This document shows, one piece after another, positions 24,891 to 35,656 of a stretch of DNA of 64,000 nucleotides (position 1 is the first letter of the stretch; every line of letters begins with the position of its first letter). The stretch lies in NCBI GenBank assembly GCA_007449985.2, contig VIIQ02000265.1, positions 28,738 to 92,737 on the forward strand, read 5' to 3'. The notes beneath the pieces are model-generated. The model saw only the letters and a program-made list of their open reading frames with translations. It was not told the DNA's origin and did not search any database. A program made the translations under genes and the position numbers. This DNA comes from Desmodesmus armatus. Its lineage: Eukaryota > Chlorophyta > Chlorophyceae > Sphaeropleales > Scenedesmaceae.

Positions 24891-25875
24891 CGCCAAACAA
24901 CAATGGCATTGCCCACCAGGATAGAGCCAGGTGAACCTCATAACTGTTGGAGGGCAGGCCTGATTTTGTCGAGAAGTCTCGCATGCTGGTTGACCTTTCT
25001 ATGCGTGCACATCACACCAGCAAAGTATCCTTCATTTTGGCCGGAAAGACAGCCTTTGGTGTGTGACGAACACAGCCACAAGGTGACTGAGCAAGCCTCA
25101 GCAACATCGAATTGTCCCTGTCAACTGCTAGTTACAACTTGTACTTCAACCTCCATCGCTCAAAATCATACCGACGGTGTGCTCAACCCATCAAATGGGA
25201 CTCATTACACACAACGCCACCACATGGTGGTGACAAACAACAAAAGCAACACTTCATTGGACCAGGGCCATGCCTAATTGTCCTTTGAACAATCAAACCA
25301 ATGCTCACAACCTTTATTCAATGCATGCATTGCTGATGCTGCAAACTGCAAACTGCAAGCAATCATCCACACCAGCAAAACACACATGCATGTTATTCAC
25401 ACTTTTCAGTACAACTACTCACGGGCAGGACCTCATGCGCTGTGCACGTGCGTACACACAGTACATGTGTACATATCACGCAGGTTGGCACCAGGCAGCC
25501 AGCTGGATTGATTTGTGCAATACAGGCGATCAACAGTTGGGTACTGCCTACTGCCTTTGGCAAGGACTCCCCCACTGCGCATGCAAGCATCAGGGTGCCA
25601 GTTGGGTTCCTGCACATGCAAGGATGCACGCCAAACCCGAGAGAAGCAAACCATATCGCACACGCAAAGACAGCGTATATAACAAATCATGTGCCAAGAG
25701 CCATGAGCCTTGACAAATGGGATGACAGTTGCACACACATGTGCCAACAGGGATTGTGTTCTCAGAGCGACTCCTCGCTCATACAGTCTTTGCAGATGCT
25801 GCTTGCCATGGCTTCGTTGCAGCGCCGCATCTCCCAGTGCAGCTGTGGAGGCCCAACGGCAGGGAGTGCCGTCAC

Positions 25876-27368
25876 TCAGCAGCGGTAGTGCTTGCGGGCG
25901 CCATGGTCCTTGCAGTCACACTGCACAGCAACACGTGGCAGGCGTAGAACAGGCGGCATGCTATTGAGTGCAGTGTGCGTTGTGCTGCAGTCTTTATCTT
26001 GCGTGTGTCAAGATCGCAGTCTTTGCATGTGGTTGGTGATGATGGGCACACACCCCTGAATGAAGCAGTCAGTGACAGGCCTGTGACAGGCTGGCCTGTT
26101 GAGGGGACACATGTCATGTATACATGTACGTATGTACGTATGCGTACATGTACGTACATGTACGTGTGCATGTGGCACATGCACAGTACTGGTGCGTTTC
26201 AGAGTCATGAGTGCAGGCTGTCTTACAGCATGCCTGCACCCCACCAGTGATGGGACAAAAGCCTCATGCTGCATGCCACGCACCACCACTGCCCACTGCG
26301 TGAAACTGGTTTCTGCCCTGACACCTAAACTCAGGCCTGTCAGGCTGTCCTCAACTGAGCAAGCTCTGCTGCCTTGACACCAGTCCCTTTCAAGCACTCT
26401 GCATGCTTCCCTCCCCACTGGGGTGGCACCCCCTCACCTCATGGTCGTGCTTGTCAAAGCACTTGTAGTGCCTCTTGCCGCAGTGGTCGCTCTCGTACCG
26501 TACGAAGTGGTGACCACTTGATGCCGTGGACGATGATGAACTTGTACTCCTTCTTGTCGAAGGAGTAGTGCTTCTTGTCATAGGAGTAGTGCTTCTTGTG
26601 GGAGACGTATGCCTTGTGGGAGAGTACACCTTGTGGGTGGAGTATACCTTCTTGTGGGGAGAGTAGTCCTTCTTCTTGTAGTGGCCGCCATATGTCTTGT
26701 GAGAGCCGCCATGACCCTTGAAGGAAAAGCCAAGCGATTTCTTGCCACCTGCATGCAGGGAAGGGCAGGACCATGTCTGGGTGAGCTTGATGTAATTGCA
26801 TGTTGCCCGTGCATTCTCCAGCGCAGCCATGTTACAGAGGGGTGCATGCAACGTCCATGCATTGTGTGCATTGTGTAGCTGCCATTGCACTGGCTGGGAT
26901 GCTGCGCAACAGCGCTGCTGCTGCCGCTGCCGCTGCTGCAACTGCGTGCCAAGGCACAAATCTGAGGCTGAGCCCATGCGTTGCATGCAGTCCGTTGCGA
27001 AATAAGCGATTGGAAGAAGGTGCTGCTTGACAGGCTGACAAATTGTCCAAGTCTGTGGCCACTCACCCATGAGGTCGCGGCGACCTCCGACGACCTCCGC
27101 TTCTCTGGGTGCGGCACGTGAAAAAATACATGGCATTCAGAAAGCACAGCAGGGTTGTTTTAGCCAGCGCCCGCGACAGAAGGGATAGTCAATGCACTTG
27201 TTTTGGCGTTGCGCGGTGGCCACCCATGGGTAGACAGACAGACAGGCACTCCGACTGACAGGGCGATTGACACTGCGCCAAGCATACTTACCCCTGGACG
27301 TCCTGGGCTGCGGCAAAGGCCATCAGCGCCAGCAGAGCAAGGGCAATCAGCACCTTGGATTCTGCCAT
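25876..27368 (-). CDS. Small secreted His/Lys/Tyr-rich protein, copy A (frameshift-remodelled)
   Basis: Four exons in phase: 27368-27292, 27104-27067, 26748-26438, 25920-25876 (TGA), 156 residues. The N-terminus MAESKVLIALALLALMAFAAA is a signal peptide; mature part starts near QDVQGEAEVV. The middle begins KKSLGFSFKGHGGSHKTYGG and the end has CGKRHYKCFDKHDHE then CDCKDHGARKHYRC (five to six Cys). Compared with copy B, one C is missing in the TCTCCC/TCTCCCC run near 26625 and 16 nt are inserted near 26497-26512. Between them the frame is shifted, turning HKAYVSHKKHYSYDKK-type sequence into Ser/Thr/Pro/Arg-rich sequence; then the frame is restored. Family not recognised; probably wall or matrix. 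Confidence 0.8.
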
Positions 27369-27754
27369 AGGGGGCGACTGAGGTAGAGAGGGCTAGAGCA
27401 CGAAACGCCACAGCGTTTACCTTGTCGATGCAGGGTGCCTTGAATGGGCGCAATTGCGCTCCTTATGCAGGCGGTTCTGGCCGGTTTACTCAAGTTGATT
27501 ACCCAAGATCCAAGGAAAGAGGGTTCAGAGTCATACTTGCAACTGCATCGTGTAATACATCGGAGTGTGTGGCCTCCTTCCGCGCTCTGATGTGTGGCTT
27601 CTTTCCTTGGATCTTGGGTAATCCGCTTGGGTCCGACTGAAACCGGCCTTTAATTAATTTAAGAGGAGCGCGATTGCGCCAACGAAAGGCATTCTGCGTT
27701 GAGATTGTATACGCTCTGGCGTGTCGTGCTCTCTCTATTTCACTTGCCCCCATC
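27369..27754. promoter_or_regulatory. Palindromic divergent promoter of the secreted-protein pair
   Basis: The 386 bp between the two start codons is itself an imperfect palindrome. It has perfect 23-bp arms at 27497-27519 and 27601-27623 (core acccaagatccaaggaaag) and outer matching blocks around gcgcaattgcgctcc (left) and ggagcgcgattgcgc (right), and aaccgg/ccggtt motifs. Each half therefore carries the same promoter sequence. Confidence 0.6.
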
Positions 27755-29195
27755 ATGGCATTTCCTAAGGTGCATATTGCCCTTGCGCTGCTGGCGCTGA
27801 TGGCCTTTGCCGCAGCCCAGGACATCCAGGGGTAAGTCTGCTTGGCGCAGTGGCAATCGCCCTGTCGGGTCGGAGTGCCTGACGTTGTCCATCGCGTAAC
27901 GCCAAAACAGATGCATTGACGATCCCTTCTGTCACAAGTGCTGGCTGAAACAACCCTGCTGTGCCTTTTAAATGCCGTGTCTTCCTTTTCGCTGCCGCAC
28001 ACAGAGAAGCGGAGGCCGTCGAAGCTCGCCGCGACCTCATGGGTGAGTGGCCACAGACTTGGACAACCTGTCAACATGTCAACCTGTCAAGCAGCACCCG
28101 TCTTCCAATTGGTTATGTCTGCAACGGACTGCTTGCAATGCATGGGCCCGGCCTTGGCATGCAGTTGCAGCAGCAGCAGCAGCAGCGGCAGCAGCGGCAG
28201 CAGCGGCAGCAGCGGCAGCAGCGCTGTTGCGCAGCATCCCAGCCCGTCCAACGGCAGCTACACAATGCACACAATGCATGGACGTTGCATGCACCCCTCT
28301 GTAACATGGCTGCGCTGGCAAATGCACGGGCAACATGCAATTACATCAAGCTCACCCAGACATGGTCCTGCCCTTCCCTGCATGCAGGTGGCAAGAAATC
28401 GCTTGGCTTTTCCTTCAAGGGTCATGGCAGCTCTCACAAGACATATGGCGGCCACTACAAGAAGAAGGACTACTCTCCCCACAAGAAGGTATACTCCACC
28501 CACAAGGTGTACTCTCCCCACAAGGCATACGTCTCCCACAAGAAGCACTACTCCTATGACAAGAAGCACTACTCCTTCGACAAGAAGGAGTACAAGTTCA
28601 TCATCGTCCACGGCATCAAGTGGTACGAGAGCGACCACTGCGGCAAGAGGCACTACAAGTGCTTTGACAAGCACGACCATGAGGTGAGGGGGTGGGGAGG
28701 GAAGCATGCAGAGTCCTTGAAAGGGACTGGTGTCAAGGCTACAGAGCTCAGGGTCGAGGACAGCCTGACAGGCTCAAGTTGAGGTGTCTGGGCAGGAAAC
28801 CATTTTCACGCAGTGGGCAGTGGTGGTGCGTGGCATGCAGCACGAGCTTTTTGTCACAGCACTGGTGGGGTGGACGCAGCTGTCTGACAGCCGGTACTCA
28901 TGACCCTGAGACACACTGTGCGCGTGCCACATGCACACATACATTGCACGTGTGTCATCAATAGGCCAGCCTGTGGTGCTTCATTCAGGAATGTGTACCC
29001 ACCGTGTCTAAAACCACATGCAAAGCCTGCTGGCAGAGTCTGGCAGATTGCAAACTCTACGCTCGCATAACCAAGACTGAAGCACTGAAGCACAATGTTG
29101 CACTCAACAGCATGCCTCCTGTCCAACGCCTGCCACGTGTTGCTGTGCAGTGTGACTGCAAGGACTATGGCGCCCGCAAGCACTACCGCTGCTGA
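27755..29195 (+). CDS. Small secreted His/Lys/Tyr-rich protein, copy B
   Basis: Exons 27755-27831, 28005-28042, 28388-28683, 29151-29195 (TGA) join in phase to 151 residues. Signal peptide MAFPKVHIALALLALMAFAA, then QDIQGEAEAVEARRDLM, KKSLGFSFKGHGSSHKTYGG, repeated short units (YSPHKK, YSTHK, YSPHK, YVSHKK, YSYDKK, YSFDKK) and a Cys-rich end (CGKRHYKCFDKHDHE, CDCKDYGARKHYRC). The repeat of Tyr-Ser plus His/Lys suggests a basic, cross-linkable or metal-binding surface protein, by inference only. It is the intact form against which copy A is read. A TGTAA at 29540 is a candidate poly(A) signal. Confidence 0.82.
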
Positions 29196-29939
29196 GTGAC
29201 GGCACTCCCTGCCGATGGGCCTCCACAGCTGCACTGGGAGATGAAGCGCTGCAACGAAGCCATGGCAAGCAGCATCTGCATAAACTGTATGAGCAAAGAG
29301 CTCCTCTGAGAACACAATCCCTGTTGCCCATTTGTGTGCGATTGTCATCCTATTTGGCTCTTGGCACATGATTGTTATCTGTCTTTGCATGTGCGGTGTG
29401 GATTGCACCTGCCAGGTCTGGTGTGCATTCTTGCCCCAACTGGCACCCTGCTCATTGCATGTCACATGCAACTGGCAGTGGGGTGCACCCACCAGTGGTC
29501 CTTGTCAAGCATCTGGCGGAAACCCAACATTTAAAGGTCTGTAATGCACAGAGCAATCCAGCTGGCTTCCTGAAGCTGCTGAATTTTGTGTCCACACGTG
29601 TACAGCACATGAGGTTCTGCACATGTGGGCGTTTGTACTGAAAAATGTGAAGACATGCATGTGTGTTTTGCTTGTGTGGGTGGCTGCTTGCAATTTGCAG
29701 CATCACCAGCGCATGCATTGAGAGTGTTTCAGCAGCATCAATGTGGCTCCCGATAGGACAGTCAGGCATGGCCCTGGTCCAGTGATGCGTTGCTTGTGTT
29801 GATGGTCTGTGGCTTGTGTCAATGATGCTGGTGTTGGTTGTCGCAGCCAATGATGTGGTGACACACTGTCTGATATGGTCGTGAGCAGGAAAGGTTGACT
29901 CAACCTTCTACGGTAGAAGTTGTAACTAGCAGTTGACAG

Positions 29940-31413
29940 CAACACCCTGATGTGCAGAACTGTCTCAGGCAGAAAATTACTGCCAGTGTAACTCACGCAT
30001 TAATACTGATTGATCACTTCAAAATTGAAAAACATTCTGCACCTATGATATCATGCATTGATGCATGTTGGTGCATGTTGGTGTGCTGTACATGCTGTGG
30101 CTGCCACTATTCGAAACCGCTAAACCACGGCAACCTTGGCTCGGAATAAAACTCATCAGCTCCGCACCAGCACAGGTCCGCACAGGCACAGGCCTGGGAA
30201 TCTGCTTACATTTGTCAGTGGTCAACACCCTTCCAAAGGGGCCCTGACTATGGAGGGGTGTCAGGCAAACCTCATGTGGGTTGCAATGCGTGCCCCGTGG
30301 CCATGATTGTGGGCTTGGAGCTGACAAGACCAGTACTGCTTGGCCTGATGACTTTGATACTGCCGCTGTCAGGCAGTACTTGTTCTTGCCCGACACAAGG
30401 TGCACGCTAGTGGTGCTGGTATTGGTGGTGGTCGAACATCACACTGTGGTGACCGCCTGATGTGCAGTGTATGTGTGGTTTCAAACGTGATACACATACC
30501 AACACTGCATTGTACTGAGATGCAGACTGCAAGTGACGAATGTGCAGGAGCATTCTTGCTCTGTGTTTGCCACATGACTGTGCTTGGTATGCATTGTACT
30601 GCCAGCCATTTCAGCGTGCGGCACGCTGCTGCAAGTGCTCTCAATAGGGACTGAGCACCGTGCATGCTGCTTGAACATTGGCAAAATGAACCGTGGCATC
30701 GAGCCACTGGTGCCACTGCTAAGTAGCAGTACTGTGAGTCTCACCAGCCTGGCAGGTATCAAGATGTGTACAACTCCACAAAGTCATCAGTGCCAAAATA
30801 CAGGCCGTGGGCTTTATAATGTTGTTGTCCTGAGGATTGCGGGCATCGTACTTCAGGCTGTGGATGGTGAGCCTTGCACAAACGTCCCCCAGGCTTGGGG
30901 GAGAGCATGAGACATGGAGGATGCCAGGCGGGACAGATTCCGAAAAGGCAGAAGAGGCTAGGGTGAAAGTCGCCTAGCTGGTGCAGCAATGCCAAACAAC
31001 ATGTGAGGGAAAAAGATACGTGTACCAGATGTGAAGGCACGCCATGAATTATGCATTGGTCATCGCTTGTTACTGACGTGGCACACAGAGGGCAACCGTG
31101 CACGAGTGTGATTGCCCTCATCAGCATTGTAAAGATATATCATATTAATGCATGTCGAGAATGTCACTTTCGCACTTTCCAGCGCAGCGGTAACTCCCGA
31201 AAGCACAACATCTCAACTCAATAGTGCTTCTCGTCTGGCTACTGCGACGCAGTGCGTGGTCTTGACAGTATTATTACTGCTTTGTATTTGGAGGTGTCGT
31301 TCAAACAGGGGGCTTTGACGTAGCGGGCGTGTTTGCTGTCTTGGTCCTCTGTGCTGTGGGGGAACCAGACAGCAAGCACCTTGCAATCCTTTACTTCCCA
31401 CACAGCAGGATTC
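29940..31413. other. Region without a supported gene
   Basis: Scattered catgcatg motifs and a stretch at 30360-30660 that resembles 24450-24780 in direct orientation. A minus-strand open stretch near 30760-30880 (LKYDARNPQDNNIIKPTA) could be an exon but has no partner. Confidence 0.4.
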
Positions 31414-34400
31414 ATGGATTTTGATACCTGCAGCGACAACACAGCAGAGCAGAAGCCCAGGCTGCAGCCCTGGGTGAAGGTGCAGGCAGACGAGTACACG
31501 GCGATTGTGTCCACTGCCAACATCTTTGCTGCGCACCCAGCCTCTTTGCTGGCCTCCCTGGTCGAACTCGAGCTGAACAGTCAGCAGCATGACCCCTGTG
31601 TGCGCCTGGATTGCTCAGCAGAGGTCGCAAAGGTGCGGCAGAGTGAATTGAGCCAGCTAGCCAGGGCTTCCAAACATGCAGCAGCAGGATCGTTGAGCTG
31701 TGGTGTCCATGCAGTGCTGGAGTGCAGCTGGCAAATGCAAGTACTGCTTATGCACACTCAGCACGCAGCCTGTGTGACAGCACACCTTCGGTGCATCCTG
31801 CAACCCAGCCCACCAGGTGTGGCACAAGCACCCGCATCTGCAACCATCCTGCAGCTTGCACAGCTTCAACACAAGCCAGGACCTACTGTTGCTGCATGCC
31901 AAACTTTGCCAGCTGCATGGTCAACCTTGCCTGTTGCCTGCCGCATCCCAAACTTTGGCTTGTGCCTGCAGGAGGTTGTGGCAGTGCTGCGACAGGGCAG
32001 CAGGTACGAGCCGCCCTGCGAGGGCAGGGTGTTGCGCTCCCTACAGCAGCAGGTGGACTACTTGGGCCTTGCAGCACCCACAGTGAGTCCAGCACAACGC
32101 AACACCCCTCGGCTGGCAGACGCAATTAATGCGGACGCTGCAGGCATCGTCAAATATACATGTCCCAGCCATGCAGTTGCTGCACCAGCATGTGTGACCG
32201 TTGAGCTTGCCAGCAATGTGTGATTGAACGTCCCTGGCTGCTTGCACGGGACTGCTTTTAGTCAATTGGTGCCAAGGTTGTTAAGCTGGTGCACCAGCAT
32301 TAAAAATGAGTATTCAGCTTGGCAGCAGCTGAATGCTGCTCTGTACACTTGCAGTTGAGACTGCTTTTGGTCAATTGGTGCCAAGGTTTTATCAGTCGGC
32401 TGTCCCCCAAAGTGCCACAGACACATTGCATAATGGGGTACTGCATGATATCATGTGGTCAGGGCATCAAAGCAGCAGAGTGAAAAACATCGGCTCTCGC
32501 AGCAACAGCTACCCGCTGACTCTTTCACAGCCCGCATGTGCCTCTATTGAGTTCCTGTGTGTTGCTGTTTGTGGTGGACCACATGTGTTCCTGTTGTGTC
32601 CCTGTTTGTTGCTGTCTGTGTCACACAGCATGTCTTCCTGTTGTGTTCCTGTGTTGTGTTGCTGTCTGCGCAGGTGCCTCAGGTTGCTCCCAGCCAGGAG
32701 GTTGTGCTGATCCCTTCATACTGGTACTTATCCCTCAACGCTGACGTAACACAGCATATGGACCTGCAGCAGGCTGGACTGCTCATGTACAGGTGCGTGC
32801 TGCACTGCACAAGGGCAGCACGGCTGTGTGTGTAGGCAAGCAGCAGCTTGAACCGACCCAGCTGTATCAGCGCGGCGACGTGCACCAGCGGGACAATGCA
32901 AGCGCCAGGACATAGCACGACTCAACACGGCAGTAGCAGAGTGAGTCTGTTCATGCACCAATGCAAGGACACAACAGAAGAATTCAGCTTGTTTCCTGAT
33001 GTTGCTGTTGCCATTGAGTGCTGACACGCCCTTGTGTGTCCGGGGTGTTGGGTGTCTGCAGTGGTGGTGCAAAGGGCTGGGCCAACTGCTATGGCTCAGC
33101 AGACCCCCGGCCTGCTGAGCTACGGGGGGACGGCCACCCACACTCAGGAGGCAGCTGCTGGTTGGCGTCCGTGCTGCGAGCTGAGACAACAGCAGCAGGT
33201 GAGCACGGCTGGACCCCGAAGCTCTGAACCCCTGTACTACCATCACCTGCCTGCAAGCCCAGTCCTGGCGAGTGGGCTGATTGTTCACACTGCCTCACTT
33301 CTGAAGCATACCAACACTGCTCCCAACTTTACATCAACTCCCCCCCCCCCCAGGAAAACCTCTGGTTTATTCACCGGGCTCCTAGTTGTGCCGTTCCATA
33401 AGCACCAGCTGCAGCAAGCTGTTGACCGCACCGCTGAGCGTTCCCTAAATGTGTCTGCTGGCATCCCTCATACTTGTTGTTCAGGTGAGGACCTGTGCTT
33501 CTGTGTGCCCAACAAGATCTACAGCAGCCAGGCCTACCCCGACACAGCAGTGTGCCTGCGGGCCTCCACACTGGGGGCGCGGAGGGTGGCAATGCCGCCG
33601 CTGCACAAGCGCCTGCGCTGCTGCGACAGCGCACTGGCGGCGGCACAGGGCAAGCTGTACCTCCTGGGCGGGAGCTGCCACCTGGAGGTGGGCAGGGGGG
33701 TGCAGGCTGTGTGTTTGTTTGTTAGGCACAGAGGTTTGTGTGTGTGGGGGGGGGGCTGTCTGTGTTTGTTAGCACAGGGAGTACTTGTGTAGCAAGCATA
33801 CTATGCACATGCAAGTCACACGCAAGCAGTCTATCAGGTGGGTGGCAGGCTGTGGGTGGGGCCGGCGTCTGAATTGACTCGTGCTTGCATGTTGACTGTG
33901 TGTAGAAATGCAGTACATGCAAGGCACATGCAGGCAGTTCCAATCAACACGCAAACGCAATTTTACAAGGATACTGTGTGCCAGCACCTGGGTCGGCTTC
34001 ATCGGGGTGTCGGTTGGCTGCTGTGGTGATGATGCTTGCAAGTCATGTCAATACTATGCCAAAGTAGACACTGAATTGTCCTGTGCAGGTGCCCCCCTCC
34101 ACCCCCTTTGAGGTGTATGACCCTCACTTGGATGCCTGGTTCTCAGCGGCACCCCCCCTGCCAGGTGCTGGTGTGAGCCTGTCCAACCACGCCCTGGTTG
34201 CCAACCAGCAGGAGGGACTACTCATAACACTGGGGGGCTGCCTCACAAGGTGTGTGTGACACTGGTGTGACATATCTGGCGGTGTGCAGCAAGCTTTGAG
34301 GTACATGTCGTGCATGCCTTGGATTCTCATTCTCGTGTGGCAGTATGGGCTGGTGAGGTATCACACCTGGGGGGCTTCCTCACAAGGTGTGACAATGGTG

Positions 34401-35656
34401 TGACGTGGTGACACATTTTGTGGTATACAGAAAGTGGGGTTGTGTTTGCTCGTTTTTTCTCACATGCATTGCATGCATCTTTTTTTGGTTGTGGTGCTGC
34501 AGTATGGGCTGGTCAAGACAAGCAAAGCAATCGTTACGGTCGAAGAGGACTGCCATTATGGCGCATGTCCTCATGCATACCACACACCACTGCTGTAGCA
34601 GCCCCCAACCACCTGGTATTGCCCCTGCTGCTCCCCTGCTCCCCTTTTGCTGTCAACTCACTGTTGGTTGGTCCCGCTGCACTGCACACCACTGCTGTTG
34701 TGGCAGCCTTAGACACCATCACGTTGCTGACTCGGTCTCTTTGCTGCATTTTTCTGTGAACACAGTGGCGACAAGCGTCACCGCCAGCATCGCGTGCATG
34801 ACTCTATCTCTGCCTGTGACCTCAAGCGGGGGACCTGGAGTGTCAACCCCAGCGGCTGCACGTGGCCGGGTGCTGCAACCAGCTACAGCGCCAGTGCAGT
34901 GGCGGCAGACCCGTACACCATCCTGCTGCTCACTGCACAGCACAGGTAGGCTGCACATACTGCCGCGGCAGAGCTGGACGCTACTACACCATGTTGAAAA
35001 CCATCCACCCAACAGCGGCAACCACAGCTGTCACACATTGCATACCTGTCTGCTGGACCTCGTGCTCTGCCGTCTAAGCTATTGCCACACCCATCTTGTC
35101 AACAGTTCTGATGTGATCGTGTGCTGTTCTGTGCTGTTCTGCTTCTGTGCTCTCCTTCTACCATCACCTCACCACCCTCACTCTCTACAGCGGCAACCAC
35201 AGCTGTCACGCAGTGCGCACCTGCCTTCTGGACCTGCGCATGTGGCGCTGGCGCGAGGGCGCACCCCTGCGCACGCCCGGCAGCAGCAGCAGCAACCCAG
35301 CCGCCGCGGCATCCCCCACAGCCGCCGCCGCCACCTTTGGCAGCAATGCCGGCAGCAGTGGCAGCAATGCTGACGAGGAGGAGTGCCTGCTGGCCCATAT
35401 GGGGTTAGTGTCTTATGAGGGCTCTGTGTTGGCCATAGGGGGCCGGCACTATGCCAATGGGTCTGAGTGGGCCAGCAACAAGGTGTTCAGTTATGACCTC
35501 AGGAGTGATAAGTGGAATGAGATGCGGGAGCTGCCGTATCCTGTGTGTCATGCCAGTCCTGTGGCGATGAGGGTGCCGAATGCGTGGTATGCAGGAGGGG
35601 TGGAGACTGCTGCGTGCTGCAGAGTTTTGTTTGCCACACACGCAGACCCTAGTTAG
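31414..35656 (+). CDS. BTB-Kelch protein
   Basis: Eight exons in phase: 31414-31632, 31972-32082, 32674-32792, 33062-33198, 33485-33687, 34089-34249, 34766-34945, 35191-35656 (TAG), 531 residues. Residues ~18-110 form a BTB/POZ domain (VKVQADEYTAIVSTANIFAA HPASLLASLV; then VVAVLRQGSRYEPPCEGRVL and VDYLGLAAPT). From about residue 170 come Kelch-type blades: KLYLLGGSCHLE, FEVYDPHLDAWFSAAPPLPG with LLITLGGCLTR, and VLAIGGRHYANG with VFSYDLRSDKWNEMRELPYP. An Ala/Ser-rich insert splits the last blades. BTB-Kelch proteins commonly act as CUL3 ubiquitin-ligase adaptors. The ATG at 31414 is the first in frame ahead of the BTB fold. A TGTAA at 36020 may end the transcript. Confidence 0.82.
34366..34405 (+). 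pseudogene. Copy of the 3' edge of Kelch exon 34089-34249
   Basis: cctggggggcttcctcacaag followed by gtgtgacaatggtgtgac repeats the exon end tggggggctgcctcacaag and its donor, 137 bp downstream. The sequence gcagtatgggctggt also recurs (34342 and 34499). Confidence 0.6.
35016..35080 (+). pseudogene. Copy of the 5' edge of Kelch exon 35191-35656
   Basis: After an AG it encodes SGNHSCHTLHTCLLDL, against SGNHSCHAVRTCLLDL in the true exon 175 bp downstream. It then departs from the exon. Confidence 0.75.

Larger units (their letters stand above)
25119..29939. repeat. ~4.8-kb inverted duplication (two ~2.4-kb arms)
   Basis: Left arm about 25119-27520, right arm about 27600-29939, centre near 27560. 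Matching landmarks: ctgtcaactgctagttacaa at 25119 versus its complement at 29919; the paralogous exons of two divergent genes; and perfect 23-bp arms at 27497-27519 and 27601-27623 beside the centre. The arms have diverged in introns, including different CAG/CGG-type runs. Confidence 0.88.

Noticed and set aside
31239..31443. Minus-strand frame with KVLAVWFPHSTEDQDSKHAR, preceded by an AG
   Set aside because: Looks protein-like but has no upstream exon and overlaps the start of the BTB exon on the other strand. Could be revisited with transcript data.
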